The notes: generated by a model from the sequence alone, not told the origin. A stretch of DNA of 64,000 nucleotides from an uncultured Prevotellaceae bacterium (GCA_902778535.1 CACYYG010000008.1:62001-126000), one strand, 5' to 3'; positions 7,731 through 18,280 are shown, counted from the first letter of the stretch. Numbers and translations: made by a program.

Positions 7731-7798
7731 AATGTTACATTGCAAAAAGCGTGAGATACAAATGGTGCTATGTTATATAAATAATGTTTATATCTTTG
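7731..7798 (+). promoter_or_regulatory. Operator-like element and promoter of the first uptake operon
   Basis: A 32-bp element at 7731-7762 (AATGTTACAT, then TGCAAAAAG and TGAGATACAAA) is repeated almost unchanged at 24092-24123 before the second operon. In both places it ends exactly 28 bp before the -7 box (TATCTTTG here, 7791-7798). Two TACA cores about 21 bp apart could be direct half-sites for a dimeric AraC-type activator. The regulator is inferred; the element and spacing are seen directly. Confidence 0.7.
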
Positions 7799-7804
7799 CA
7801 AATG

Positions 7805-7887
7805 TTTTTCAGGTTAGTTACAGATAGTTAGTAGTTCGTTTTAGCGGCATCGCTTGTTTTGAGCGCAAAAGGGCGATGCCGTTTTTA
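7805..7887 (+). ncRNA. Conserved leader RNA with terminator-like hairpin, copy 1
   Basis: From the predicted start to the hairpin (48 bp after the -7 box) the sequence is nearly identical to 24166-24247. GGCATCGC (7846-7853) pairs with GCGATGCC (7873-7880), followed by GTTTTTA. An inner stem TTTTG-AGCG-CAAAA corresponds to TGTTG-AGCG-CAACA in the other copy, a compensatory T:A to G:C change that supports a real RNA structure. It looks like an intrinsic terminator 130-175 nt before the susC start, so it may attenuate the operon or release a short RNA. Confidence 0.72.
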
Positions 7888-8062
7888 CTCAACAAAAGTC
7901 TGTGCTATGCCCGAAAAATTCTGAAAAACGATTTTAATTACAACACACAACGACTGAATTTTACGAGGCTAAATAAAACAAGGAACTAAAAAATCGATGT
8001 AAAGTTGACAAGAAAGAATGTATATAACTAATAAAAATTTTTATGAATCAAAATCGGAAAAG

Positions 8063-11000
8063 ATGAAACAGCTAACAAGTCTCTTGAAACGAGCTGTGCC
8101 TTTCTTGCTTCTAATGATGCTCCCGCTGGCTTCGCTGGCGCAGGGCACCATTGACGTATCTGGTACAGTTCTAGACGGTGCGGGTGAACCTCTCATCGGC
8201 GCCTCGGTTGTTTTGAAAGGCAATACTTCTCAGGGCGTGGTGACCGACTTCGACGGTAACTTCCGGCTGAAGGTGCCTTCTGAGCAGTCAGTGCTGGTGA
8301 TTTCCTATATTGGCACAACCCCGAAGGAAATCAAAGTCGGCAGTCAGCGCAATTTTAAGGTGACGCTGCAGGAAGACACCCAGTTGGAGGAAGTCGTGGT
8401 TGTGGGTTATGGCCAGCAGAAGAAAGCCTCTGTGGTGGGTGCCATTTCTCAGACTACCGGCGAAGTCCTTGAACGTGCCGCAGGTATTGGTAGCGTCAGC
8501 GCAGCTCTTACCGGTAACCTTCCGGGTGTTGCAACAATCGCTTCAACGGGTCAGCCTGGTGAAGAAGATCCGCGAATCTATATTCGTGGTGCAGCAGCAT
8601 GGAACCAGGATGCCCAGCCGCTTATCCTCGTTGATGGTGTCAAGCGTGAAATCAAGTCTGTTGACATTTCGTCCGTGGCTACCGTCTCCGTGCTGAAGGA
8701 CGCATCGGCCACCGCCGTTTACGGTGTGGAAGGTGCTAACGGTGTTATCCTGATTACCACAAAGCGTGGTGTGGAAGGTAAGGCAAGAATTGATGTCGGT
8801 TTCACCGCTACTTTGAAGGCTGTGTCAAAGCTTCCGCGCAAATACGACTCTTACGACGGCTATATGCTTCGCAACCAGGTGCTTGAGCATGAGTTGGCCT
8901 TGGGCGGTGATGCTTCTTGGGAATACTATCGTCCGCAGACGTTCATCAATAATTTCCGCAATCAGGACTATACTGTGAAGCCGAACTACAGTGCTTCTGG
9001 CAGCTACCTTGGTGACTACAGTCAGGCAGAGCGCTATCCTAACATTGACTGGCAGGACGAGATGTTCAGAAGTACCGCCCTGTCATATAACACCAACCTC
9101 AATTTCTCAGGTGGTACGAAGTTTGTGAAGTATTTCGTAGCCTTCGACTTCCAGAATGAGGGTGATATGACAAGGATATGGGACAACAACCTGGGCTTTG
9201 AAGGCGGTTATTCATACAATCGTTTGAATGTTCGTTCAAATCTTGACTTCCAGATTACGAAGACCACACAGTTCAAGGTCAATCTGGCTGGTTCCAATGC
9301 GCAGCAGAAGAATCCGCGTTATTATTATAGCAATAGCGGCGAGTGGTTCCAGCAGCAGAACTGGGCTGGTGCCTATCGTATGCCGCCAAACGTTTACCCC
9401 GTAAAGTTCTCAAATGGTGCGTGGGGATATTCCAGACTGGCTGCCTCAAATATGGCAAATTCTCCAATGAACATTGCAACCTCTGGTTATACGTTGGGTA
9501 CCATTACACGTGTATTTACAGACTTTGCACTTGAGCAGAATCTTGATTTCGTCACAAAGGGTCTTGTCGCACGTGGAACGATTTCGTGGGACAACCAATT
9601 TGAAGAGAGTACCGATCCCAATAGAGACGATGCACGTGGTATTACTGCTGCCGGTCACGTAAATAATACTGCCTATATACTCCCTGAAGATGGTCAGCTT
9701 CTTTTCGAGAATGATATTTTTCCAAAAACCGGCTTCGATTTCTATGAAAAGCGCGACTGGGCCACGCGGGCAGGTGCCGTCAACCGTACAAGTCGTGCAA
9801 CGGAAATGTCAGTCCAGCTGTTCTGGGGACGTCAGTTCGGCGACCATAACGTGACCGCTATGGGCAACTGGAAGCGCCGTATCAGTGCAAGTAATGCCGA
9901 ACTCGAGAATCGTCGTGAGGACTGGGTGTTCCGTACAACCTATGACTATATGAGCAAGTATTTCGCCGAGTTCAACGGCGCTTACAACGGCTCGCAGAAG
10001 TTCTCTCCCGACAACCGCTTCGCATTCTTCTGTTCGGGTGCCATAGGCTGGATGCTTTCAGAAGAGAAGTTCATGAAATGGCTGAAGGACAAGAAGATTA
10101 TTGACATGTTCAAGATTCGTGGCTCCTACGGTGAAATCGGTGACGACAGCGCAAACCCGACTTCTAAATATCCATACATGACAACCTGGGAAGTCAATGG
10201 TCCCTTCGCAATGGGTCTCGACCACTCCAACAGCCCCTTCACCGGCTACAAGGAGGCGGGCATTGCCAACCCCGATCTTCGCTGGGCAACTGTAAGGAAG
10301 CAGAACATCGGTTTCGACTATGCATTCCTCGGCGGTATGTTCGCAGGCAGCTTCGACTGGTTCCGCGACGACCGTTATGACATCTTTATATATGGTTCCG
10401 ACCGCTCAGTGCCTTCCTACTATGGCGCAGCCCAAACCCCTGACATCAACAAGGGTAAAATCAAGAACTCAGGTTTCGAGATTGAGGTTCGCTTTAACAA
10501 GGTCTTGAAGAATGGTATGCGTTTCTGGACAAATGCCAACTACACATTCGCCCATAACACCATCAAGTTGAAGGATGACCCCGCACTGATTCCAAGCTAC
10601 CGTAAGTCACAAGGCTATTCTCAGGGACAATACGTCTCTTATATTGATAATGGTTATATCGGCACCTACGATGAACTCTATAGTGCTCCGGCATTCCAGA
10701 GTAACGACAATCAGGTGCTCATCGGCGACCATTACATCGTTGACTTCAATGGCGACGGTGTCGTCGACGTGACAAACGACCAGGCTCCTTACGGCTACAC
10801 AGGAACCCCGGAGCACACTTACAATGCTACTATCGGTTGGGAGTGGAAAGGATGGAGCTGTTTTGCCCAGCTCTATGGCGTAACGGGTGTTACGCGTGAC
10901 GTCACGCTCACTTCTTTCCCAGATCAGCTGCTCACAGTGTATGACACCGGTACTTGGTGGAATCCTGTAAGTGGAACAGGCGAGGTCGTCGTGCCGCGCT

Positions 11001-11275
11001 TTAACACTCAGGCAGCCCCGGGCAACAACGGTACGCAGTTCCTCTTCGACGGTTCTTATTTCCGCCTGAAGAATGTGGAAGTCGCTTATACATGGACAAA
11101 GGGCTGGATCAAGAGGCTTGGCTTTACAAGTCTGAAGGTTTACCTGAACGGCAACAACCTCTTCCTGATCACAAAGATGCCTGACGACCGCGAGAGTAAC
11201 TACGGATGGAGCGGTAGCGGCGGCGCTTACCCAACGGTCAGACGTTATAACTTCGGATTTAAGCTTTACATTTAA
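8063..11275 (+). CDS. SusC-like TonB-dependent outer-membrane transporter (XusA-like)
   Basis: A 1070-residue protein; the start at 8063 gives a standard signal peptide (MKQLTSLLKRAVPFLLLMML, cleavage after SLA). An in-frame ATG at 8018 would add 15 residues before the hydrophobic core. Residues about 28-107 form a carboxypeptidase-D-like regulatory domain. The TonB-box/plug entry is EEVVVVGYGQQKKASVVGA near 113-131, and the plug contains YIRGAAAW and ANGVILITTKRG. The remainder is the 22-strand barrel. With the SusD partner immediately downstream it imports oligosaccharides. The cluster order matches the xylan utilisation system, hence XusA-like, but substrate is inferred. Confidence 0.9.
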   Translation: MKQLTSLLKRAVPFLLLMMLPLASLAQGTIDVSGTVLDGAGEPLIGASVVLKGNTSQGVVTDFDGNFRLKVPSEQSVLVISYIGTTPKEIKVGSQRNFKVTLQEDTQLEEVVVVGYGQQKKASVVGAISQTTGEVLERAAGIGSVSAALTGNLPGVATIASTGQPGEEDPRIYIRGAAAWNQDAQPLILVDGVKREIKSVDISSVATVSVLKDASATAVYGVEGANGVILITTKRGVEGKARIDVGFTATLKAVSKLPRKYDSYDGYMLRNQVLEHELALGGDASWEYYRPQTFINNFRNQDYTVKPNYSASGSYLGDYSQAERYPNIDWQDEMFRSTALSYNTNLNFSGGTKFVKYFVAFDFQNEGDMTRIWDNNLGFEGGYSYNRLNVRSNLDFQITKTTQFKVNLAGSNAQQKNPRYYYSNSGEWFQQQNWAGAYRMPPNVYPVKFSNGAWGYSRLAASNMANSPMNIATSGYTLGTITRVFTDFALEQNLDFVTKGLVARGTISWDNQFEESTDPNRDDARGITAAGHVNNTAYILPEDGQLLFENDIFPKTGFDFYEKRDWATRAGAVNRTSRATEMSVQLFWGRQFGDHNVTAMGNWKRRISASNAELENRREDWVFRTTYDYMSKYFAEFNGAYNGSQKFSPDNRFAFFCSGAIGWMLSEEKFMKWLKDKKIIDMFKIRGSYGEIGDDSANPTSKYPYMTTWEVNGPFAMGLDHSNSPFTGYKEAGIANPDLRWATVRKQNIGFDYAFLGGMFAGSFDWFRDDRYDIFIYGSDRSVPSYYGAAQTPDINKGKIKNSGFEIEVRFNKVLKNGMRFWTNANYTFAHNTIKLKDDPALIPSYRKSQGYSQGQYVSYIDNGYIGTYDELYSAPAFQSNDNQVLIGDHYIVDFNGDGVVDVTNDQAPYGYTGTPEHTYNATIGWEWKGWSCFAQLYGVTGVTRDVTLTSFPDQLLTVYDTGTWWNPVSGTGEVVVPRFNTQAAPGNNGTQFLFDGSYFRLKNVEVAYTWTKGWIKRLGFTSLKVYLNGNNLFLITKMPDDRESNYGWSGSGGAYPTVRRYNFGFKLYI

Positions 11276-11290
11276 TTGCGTATATATATT

Positions 11291-13411
11291 ATGAAATATT
11301 ATAATAATGTAAAAACCCTTCTGTGTGGTTCGATGCTTCTTTTGGCTGGCGGTGCTTCCCTGACATCTTGCACCGACTGGCTCGACAGGGATCCGGAGTC
11401 TATCGTGGCAGAGGATGAAGCATTCAAGAACTATCGCAATTTCCAGGGATATATTGAAGAAATCTACAGCCTGGTTCCAGACAAGGAGAAGGTCAACTAT
11501 TGTACTGCATGGAACTTTGGCGACGACGCTGTTCACAACACCGAAGGCTATGCACACATGGACCACCAGGTGGATCTTGGCAACTATCGCGACTGGTATA
11601 ACAACACCCAGTGCTGGCTGAATGGCGACAGACAGTCGCTCTGGAGAAGCGCATGGTATTGCATACGCAAGTGCAACATGGGCATTGAGAATATTAAGTC
11701 GCTCGTTGGAACAGATGAAGAGCGTGACTTGTTGCTCGGACAGATGTATTTCTTCCGCGCATGGTGGCATTTTGAGCTGATGTGCTACTTCGGTGGCCTT
11801 CCCTATATTGACCAGGCTTTTGAGGCTACCTCCATTCCTGAGCTTCCCCGCCTTTCATTCCAGGAATGTGCAAATCGTTGTGCAGAAGATTTTGAACGCG
11901 CCTACGATCTTCTTCCTATGGACTCGCAGGGTTGGGACGAAACTCTCGCCGGTATGCAGACTTCGGGAAAGAATGACCTGCGTATCAACAAGTTCATGGC
12001 ACTCTGCTATCTCGGCAAGTGCTATCTTTGGGCAGGCTCTCCGCTTATGAAAGAATTTGAGAAGACCAAGAATGGCGGCGTTGCCCAGCTCCTTGGCGCA
12101 AGTGCCAATGGCAAGACCTATGATTATGATGTTGAATACTGCAAGAAGGCTGCAGAGGCTTTGGGAAAGGCCCTTGACTTGGTAAACAGAGGACAGGTAA
12201 ACTACCATCTGGCACAGTACAAGTATTCTATCATGTACGACCAAGTGAGTGATGTAAATGCAGAGACTTGCTATTCAGACATCTTCTGGACTGAGAAACA
12301 GAGCTGGTTGACGCCAGGTTCAACAGAAGCCATCTTCCGTGGTGTCAATTCAGGTTTAAACACTGCCAACTGGAACTGTGCAAAGATTTTTGGTCCTAAG
12401 GTTCAAGGTCTTGTCGCTCATGACAAAATCATTCACCATCCCACTGCAAACCTCGTTGACCAGTACGGTATGGCCAACGGACAGCCCATCTATCTTGTAC
12501 AGAACGGACAGTATGTGCTGAACCCGGAATCCGGATGGGATCCTGAGCATCCGTTCAAAAACCGTGATCCCCGATTCTATCACGATTTCGTGTTCGACGG
12601 TTTCCACTATGTGCTCAGTACAGACGCCTTAAATGCTGACCAGAAAAAGCTTGAGTATTGCGACCTTTATACAGGCGGTGCCATGCGTGGCGTTGCCGAT
12701 GGAAGCAGCACGGGCTATTTCATTCAGAAGCTGGTGCCTCACCAGTGTAACGAAGGAGACAGATGGTATGACTGGGATTATAACTTCGAATGTTATCTCC
12801 CTTACATGCGACTGGCTGACATCTATCTGATGTATGCAGAGGCTATGGCAGCCATTGCCTGTGCAAATAATAATGTTAACGACTTCAAGAGTAATAAGAA
12901 TTATTGCACGTCACTGACTGCCGTTGACGCCATCAACGCACTCCGCGACCGCGTTAATTCTGACGACTATCCAATGGAACACATACCGGCTAACCTTCTC
13001 ACCACCACAAAGAGCTTCATGGACGAAGTGCGCCGTGAACGCACTGTGGAACTTTCCTTCGAGGGCTTCCGCTGGTGCGACCTTCAGCGTTGGCTTCTTC
13101 TGACAGAGGCTCCCTACACAGTGAAATATTCTCATGAGTTCGAGCGTCTGGAGTGGGGCAAGTATGACCCGAGTAAGACATTCGAGGAGAACAATACTGA
13201 TCCGAAGACAGGAAAACCGATAACAGATGCAAGTAAATTGGTTTATCCCTGGGATTGGTTCAAGACCCACGACCCCAAGGATGCCAAGGTTGGCAACTTC
13301 CACAAGGCAGAACTGATAACTCGCCGTTTGGAGTCAAAGCACTACTGGTTCCCGCTTCCTGACAAGGATATCTATCTTTACGAAGGATTTGCCCAGAATC
13401 CAGGATGGTAG
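11291..13411 (+). CDS. SusD/RagB-like surface glycan-binding lipoprotein (XusB-like)
   Basis: A 706-residue lipoprotein. The ATG at 11291 gives MKYYNNVKTLLCGSMLLLAG and a lipobox ending in LTSC, with the lipid Cys followed by TDWLDRDPES, the usual SusD start. TPR-type helices dominate, with the common signature of helix residues RAWWHFELMCYFGGLPYID near 155-173. The C-terminal region contains LMYAEAMAAIACANN and the closing NPGW. It should cap the SusC barrel encoded 15 bp upstream and deliver glycan to it. It is longer than a typical SusD (500-600), so loops may extend the binding surface. Confidence 0.9.
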   Translation: MKYYNNVKTLLCGSMLLLAGGASLTSCTDWLDRDPESIVAEDEAFKNYRNFQGYIEEIYSLVPDKEKVNYCTAWNFGDDAVHNTEGYAHMDHQVDLGNYRDWYNNTQCWLNGDRQSLWRSAWYCIRKCNMGIENIKSLVGTDEERDLLLGQMYFFRAWWHFELMCYFGGLPYIDQAFEATSIPELPRLSFQECANRCAEDFERAYDLLPMDSQGWDETLAGMQTSGKNDLRINKFMALCYLGKCYLWAGSPLMKEFEKTKNGGVAQLLGASANGKTYDYDVEYCKKAAEALGKALDLVNRGQVNYHLAQYKYSIMYDQVSDVNAETCYSDIFWTEKQSWLTPGSTEAIFRGVNSGLNTANWNCAKIFGPKVQGLVAHDKIIHHPTANLVDQYGMANGQPIYLVQNGQYVLNPESGWDPEHPFKNRDPRFYHDFVFDGFHYVLSTDALNADQKKLEYCDLYTGGAMRGVADGSSTGYFIQKLVPHQCNEGDRWYDWDYNFECYLPYMRLADIYLMYAEAMAAIACANNNVNDFKSNKNYCTSLTAVDAINALRDRVNSDDYPMEHIPANLLTTTKSFMDEVRRERTVELSFEGFRWCDLQRWLLLTEAPYTVKYSHEFERLEWGKYDPSKTFEENNTDPKTGKPITDASKLVYPWDWFKTHDPKDAKVGNFHKAELITRRLESKHYWFPLPDKDIYLYEGFAQNPGW

Positions 13412-13412
13412 A

Positions 13413-13445
13413 ACATTGAAGATTGAACATTGAACAATGAACATT
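13413..13445 (+). repeat. Heptad direct repeats before susC2
   Basis: ATTGAAG, ATTGAAC, ATTGAAC and AATGAAC follow one another with a 7-bp period directly upstream of the next start codon. Equivalent tracts occur at 16426, 18281, 27577, 42630 and 47573. They leave the ribosome-binding region A/T-rich and unstructured. Confidence 0.6.
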
Positions 13446-16424
13446 ATGAAAAATATAAAGACAAACATATTTCTCTTTGCCATGCTTACAGCATCGCCAC
13501 TGGTGGCCAATGCGCAGACTGCTGACGACGCTGATACTACCGTGGTAAAAAAGAAAGTCCACGTTGCATTCCGCGACAAGGATGCCGACCAGCTTCTCGG
13601 TGGTGTCTCCTATGTTGACATGGAAGAGCTGTCGAAGAAGGATTACACGATGAGTAGCCTTGAAGACATGTATGCTCTTGTTGGCGGATGGAATGGCAAC
13701 AACCTTTGGGGCATGGATAACGAGCGTCTTGACAACAACGACAACGGCAACCTGCCTCTTGTTATCATCGATGGCGTGAAGCGTCCGTCCAACAATGTGC
13801 TCCCCTCAGAAATTGAGCAGATTACCTTCCTCAAGGGTGCACAGGCAGTAGTGCTCTATGGTCCTAAAGGCGCCAAGGGGGCTATCGTCATTACCACCAA
13901 GCGTGGCAAGGTTGATGGGCTGCAGATTGAAGCCAATGCCAACACTGGCTGGCATTTCGCTAAGGAATTCCCTGAGTATCTGGGGTCTGCAGAGTATATG
14001 ACGCTCTATAATGAAGCCCGTACCAACGACGGAGACGACCTGAGATACTCTCAGATGGATATCTACAATCACGCTTTAGGCCTTAATCCTTACCGTTATC
14101 CCAACGTCAACTACTATTCAGACGAGTATGTTCGCAAAGCATACAACCGTTCTGAAGGCACATTGGAGATACAAGGTGGCGGTACTCGCGCTCACTTCTA
14201 CACGAACATCAACTACTATCGCCTGGAAGACCTCATCAACTTCGGTCCAGCAAAGGATAACTACACCGACCGTTTCAGTGTACGTGGTAATGTGGATCTC
14301 GTAATCAACAAACTCGTCAAGGGTTGGGCTAACGTAAGCGCAACATTCTACAATGCCAACAGCAACAAGGGAGACTTCTGGAGCGATGCAGCCTCTATGC
14401 GTCCCAACTTCCCTGAGAACGCTGCCCCGCTGATTGACATCAATATGGTTGACCCGAACGCTTCCAAGGCATTGGCTATCCTCGGTAAGTCCCTCAATCT
14501 GCTTGACGGTAGATATTTCCCCGGTGGTACGAAAAACACCCAGACCAATGCTATTGCCGACTGCTACTTCGGCGGTAAGACAAAAGGCGTCAGCCGTCAG
14601 TTCCAGTTTGATGCAGGCATTGACTATGACATGAACAAGTTTGTGAAGGGTTTGACATTCAGGACTTTGTTCTCTATCGACTATGCTGCAAAGTACGACC
14701 TCTCATATAACAACAAGTATGCTGTGTTCATCCCCACGTGGAGTAATTATAACTCAGGTGATGCCATTGTGGCCCTTACTCAGCAGAACGATGAAATCGT
14801 GACAGGCCACATGTCAATGGGAAACACTGCCTATCGCCAGACCATCAGCTGGAATGGTCATTTCGACTACGACCGCACCTTTGCCGACAAGCATCATGTT
14901 ACCGGTATTCTGCTTGCAAATATGTACACCACGACATCCAGTGGTCAGTACCATCGCTATGCCAATGCCAACATCGGTCTTGAGGCCGGTTATGACTACA
15001 TGGGACGTTATTTCGCTGATGTAGCATTAGCTGGTGTACATTCTGCCCGTCTTCCTGAAGGCAATCGTGCAGCCATTTCGCCTTCTTTCACACTTGGCTG
15101 GAACATTGCCAAGGAGCCTTTCATGGAAGGAAGCTTCGTTGACGACCTGTTGATCAGCGCATCCTACAGTAATCTGAATGAGGATATTGATATCTATGAC
15201 GCTAATAACAACAGTAAGCTTTTCTACCTTTACGATGCTTCGTGGGCAACAACCGGCGGCAGCTTCACATGGAATGAAGGAGTGAGCACAGACATCACTT
15301 ATTCCGAAATGGGTGCCAACCCTGCCCTCGATTTCATTCATCGCAAGGAATGGTCGGTCAGCCTGCGTGGCTCGTTCTTTGATAAGCTGATAACCACTAA
15401 CCTCACGTTCTTCAATACGGACATGGATGGTTATCTTATCAAAAGCCCGACCACTTTCCCCTCACACCTACAGAATGGTCTTTCCTCAGGAAAATTCTCA
15501 CCGGCCATCAATAATAACATCCAGAACCGTAAGGGTGTTGACTTCAGCGTAACAGCCCAGAAACAGTTCGGTAAGGTTCATGCTCAGCTGGGCGTTGTAG
15601 GTACCTATTTCACGACCAAGTGGAAGAAGTTTGACGAAATCATAGACGAAGCAGCTCCCAACAAATACACCGAGGGCCAAGCCCTTGATGCCCTTTGGGG
15701 ATACAAGTGCTTAGGTTTCTACACAGCAGACGACTTTGACATCACCACTACTGAGGATGGTAAAACCAAGTATGCCCTAAAGGCTGGCTTACCCAAATCT
15801 TCACTTTCTGGTAATACCAACCTGAGGCCTGGTGACCTGAAGTACGAGGATGTGAATGGTGACGGCACCATCAACAACCAGGATTTGGTTGTCCTTGGCA
15901 AGTCGGGTAACATTGTTGCTTTGGACAGCAAGTACAATCCGGACGGCACCGGTTTAGGCAGCATTGGTACGCCTTGGGCTGTTGGCATGAACCTTACGCT
16001 GAAATACAAGAACTGGACACTCTTCATGTTGGGTAACGGACAGTTCGGTGCCAAGGCGATGATGAACGGTTCTTACTACTTTATGAGCGGTGAAAACAAG
16101 TATTCTGTCAACGTCCGTGGCCGTTGGACTCCTGAGACAGCAGCCACTGCTACTCATCCACGTCTGACGACACAGACTACTTCTAACGGCGAGGCATCTA
16201 CCTTCTGGCTCTACAGCACAGACCGTATCAACCTTCGCAAGGTACAGCTAACCTATGACTTCCCGAAGGAAATGTTTGACGGAAAGGTTGTGAAGGCTCT
16301 TTCAATTTATTTGAATGGAAACGATCTTCTTACCATCTCAAAGCATCGCAAGATGATGGAGACAAGCGTTGGCTATGCACCACAGACCCGTTTCTATAAC
16401 CTTGGTGTGAAGGTAACCCTCTAA
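13446..16424 (+). CDS. SusC-like transporter without N-terminal regulatory domain (XusC-like)
   Basis: A 992-residue TonB-dependent receptor. ATG at 13446 (MKNIKTNIFLFAMLTASPLV) gives a signal peptide cleaved after NAQ or nearby; an ATG 9 bp upstream is in frame. It lacks the carboxypeptidase-D-like domain of the other two SusC proteins here and goes directly to a plug (PLVIIDGVKRPSNNVLPSEI, then KGAIVITTKRGK near residues 145-156) and the barrel. It is paired with the SusD-like gene 37 bp downstream. Two unlike SusC/SusD pairs in one operon are the hallmark of xylan utilisation loci in Prevotella and Bacteroides. Confidence 0.88.
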   Translation: MKNIKTNIFLFAMLTASPLVANAQTADDADTTVVKKKVHVAFRDKDADQLLGGVSYVDMEELSKKDYTMSSLEDMYALVGGWNGNNLWGMDNERLDNNDNGNLPLVIIDGVKRPSNNVLPSEIEQITFLKGAQAVVLYGPKGAKGAIVITTKRGKVDGLQIEANANTGWHFAKEFPEYLGSAEYMTLYNEARTNDGDDLRYSQMDIYNHALGLNPYRYPNVNYYSDEYVRKAYNRSEGTLEIQGGGTRAHFYTNINYYRLEDLINFGPAKDNYTDRFSVRGNVDLVINKLVKGWANVSATFYNANSNKGDFWSDAASMRPNFPENAAPLIDINMVDPNASKALAILGKSLNLLDGRYFPGGTKNTQTNAIADCYFGGKTKGVSRQFQFDAGIDYDMNKFVKGLTFRTLFSIDYAAKYDLSYNNKYAVFIPTWSNYNSGDAIVALTQQNDEIVTGHMSMGNTAYRQTISWNGHFDYDRTFADKHHVTGILLANMYTTTSSGQYHRYANANIGLEAGYDYMGRYFADVALAGVHSARLPEGNRAAISPSFTLGWNIAKEPFMEGSFVDDLLISASYSNLNEDIDIYDANNNSKLFYLYDASWATTGGSFTWNEGVSTDITYSEMGANPALDFIHRKEWSVSLRGSFFDKLITTNLTFFNTDMDGYLIKSPTTFPSHLQNGLSSGKFSPAINNNIQNRKGVDFSVTAQKQFGKVHAQLGVVGTYFTTKWKKFDEIIDEAAPNKYTEGQALDALWGYKCLGFYTADDFDITTTEDGKTKYALKAGLPKSSLSGNTNLRPGDLKYEDVNGDGTINNQDLVVLGKSGNIVALDSKYNPDGTGLGSIGTPWAVGMNLTLKYKNWTLFMLGNGQFGAKAMMNGSYYFMSGENKYSVNVRGRWTPETAATATHPRLTTQTTSNGEASTFWLYSTDRINLRKVQLTYDFPKEMFDGKVVKALSIYLNGNDLLTISKHRKMMETSVGYAPQTRFYNLGVKVTL

Positions 16425-16425
16425 T

Positions 16426-16461
16426 TGAAGATTGACAATTGATAATTGAAAATTGAAGAAA
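16426..16461 (+). repeat. Heptad direct repeats before susD2
   Basis: Five consecutive 7-mers (ATTGAAG, ATTGACA, ATTGATA, ATTGAAA, ATTGAAG) fill the gap up to the ATG at 16462. This is the clearest case of the heptad tract in the window. Confidence 0.65.
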
Positions 16462-18279
16462 ATGAAGACAAGAAATATTTTATTGTATGTCATCGGTCTA
16501 CTCGCTATCACTTCATGCGGTGATATGTTCGAGCCGTTAGACGAGAACACTCGACAGGAGGATGCCATGTACGAGGAGTCTGCCTATGCACATGGCCTGT
16601 TGATGTACGCATACGATCGTCTGCCCTATATTACGACCACGACAACCGACATTGCTACAGATGATGCTGTGACCAACAATCTTAACAGCCCCTATCTGCT
16701 CATGGCAACAGGCTCATGGCAAGCAGACAACAACCCGATGTCCGTATGGGACAATTGTAAGGATGGTATCCAGTATGTCAACAAGTTCTTTACAATAGTA
16801 GATAAGGTGAAATGGGCTCCCAGTGCAGTCTCCAAGCAGCAGATGTTCATTGACCGTCTGAAAGGTGAGGCTTACGGCCTTCGTGCGCTCTTCTATTATT
16901 ATCTGCTTCAGGCCCATTCAGGCTATGCCGACGATGGCATCCTCTATGGTGTGCCTTTGCTGACTACCCCTGAAGACGGCAGCTCCGACTTCAACCAGCC
17001 TCGTGCCACTTTTGCTGACTGCGTGAAGCAATGTTTTGCTGACTGCGACAGTGCAATGGCATATCTTCCTTTCGATTATGTTGATATTACCCATGAGGCC
17101 GATATTCCTGCAAAGTATGTGGCTCTTGGTGCAAACACCTCTAATTACAACCTCGTGTTTGGCCTAAAGGCCAGCAATCTCATGTCGGGTAAGTGTGCCG
17201 AGGCTATCAAGGCTCAGATTGCCCTTCTTGCTGCCAGTCCTGCCTTCCGCGAGCAGAGCGGTGTGACTTCTGCCGAGGCTGCTACGTATTGCGCTAACGT
17301 TCTCAAACGTATTGGCGGAATGGAAGGCTTTGATCCTACAGGTAACATCTGGTACAAGAATAAGTTGAAGCTGGAACCCAATGCATCGGAAATGCCGGAA
17401 ATTCTCTGGCGTGAAGACCGTGTGAAGAACGCATCTCAGGAAAGCGAAAACTTCCCGCCGTCGCTCTTTGGCAGCGGTCGTGTCAACCCGTCACAGAATC
17501 TCGTCGATGCTTTCCCCATGCGTAGCGGTCTTCCTATCACAGATCCTAATTCCGGTTACGACCCGCAGAATCCCTACGTCAACCGTGACCCGCGTTTAGC
17601 AGACGACATCCTCTATAATGGCGTTACGTTAAGAAGAAATGAAATCATCACGGGCAAATATCCGAATGCCAATGGCGAGACGAATGACAACTATAAGCAG
17701 CTTCCTACTTCTACTCGCACTGGCTATTACCTGCTGAAGCTTCTCCGTGACGATGTCAGTCCTCTGTCAAGTTCTCTCATTGAGCAGTATCATATCTATC
17801 CGCGCATCCGTTACACAGAAATCTTCCTGGCTTATGCAGAAGCTGCCAACGATGCATGGGGACCCAAGGGCGATCAGGCTGGTGCAGGCTTTACTGCCTA
17901 CGACGTCATCAAGGCCATCCGTGAGCGTGCAGGACTTGCAACTAATGAGATTGGAATGCCGCTTCCACAAGGTGATGTCTATCTTGAAGAGTGTGCAGCC
18001 GACCAGGCCAAGATGACCAATCTGATTCGTAACGAGCGTCGTATTGAGCTCTGCTTCGAGAACAAGCGCTTCTGGGATATGCGTCGTTGGATGTTGCCGC
18101 TTAATGAACCTGTCAAGGGCGTTGAGATTGACCGCAACGATGATACAAAAGAACTCACCTACAACTACGTAGAAGTTGAGAAGCGAGAGTATGACAACTC
18201 TTATCAGTTGTACGGCCCCATTCCGAAGGATGAAGTGCTCAAATGGAGCAACCTCAAGCAGAACAAGGGATGGAAATAA
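16462..18279 (+). CDS. SusD/RagB-like lipoprotein (XusD-like)
   Basis: A 605-residue lipoprotein: MKTRNILLYVIGLLAITSC gives the lipobox with the lipid Cys followed by GDMFEPLDENTRQ. TPR-like helices follow; KGEAYGLRALFYYYLLQAHSG near residues 134-154 is the family helix. YAEAANDAWGPKGD, then RNERRIELCFENKRFWDMRRW near 522-542, are standard SusD C-terminal signatures. It partners the SusC protein just upstream. An in-frame TTG 9 bp upstream is less likely as the start because the ATG leaves the signal peptide intact. Confidence 0.88.
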   Translation: MKTRNILLYVIGLLAITSCGDMFEPLDENTRQEDAMYEESAYAHGLLMYAYDRLPYITTTTTDIATDDAVTNNLNSPYLLMATGSWQADNNPMSVWDNCKDGIQYVNKFFTIVDKVKWAPSAVSKQQMFIDRLKGEAYGLRALFYYYLLQAHSGYADDGILYGVPLLTTPEDGSSDFNQPRATFADCVKQCFADCDSAMAYLPFDYVDITHEADIPAKYVALGANTSNYNLVFGLKASNLMSGKCAEAIKAQIALLAASPAFREQSGVTSAEAATYCANVLKRIGGMEGFDPTGNIWYKNKLKLEPNASEMPEILWREDRVKNASQESENFPPSLFGSGRVNPSQNLVDAFPMRSGLPITDPNSGYDPQNPYVNRDPRLADDILYNGVTLRRNEIITGKYPNANGETNDNYKQLPTSTRTGYYLLKLLRDDVSPLSSSLIEQYHIYPRIRYTEIFLAYAEAANDAWGPKGDQAGAGFTAYDVIKAIRERAGLATNEIGMPLPQGDVYLEECAADQAKMTNLIRNERRIELCFENKRFWDMRRWMLPLNEPVKGVEIDRNDDTKELTYNYVEVEKREYDNSYQLYGPIPKDEVLKWSNLKQNKGWK

Positions 18280-18280
18280 G

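Noticed and set aside
10607-11770. 387-codon minus-strand frame spanning the susC1-susD1 junction
   Set aside because: It crosses two strongly supported genes on the other strand and shows no domain features.
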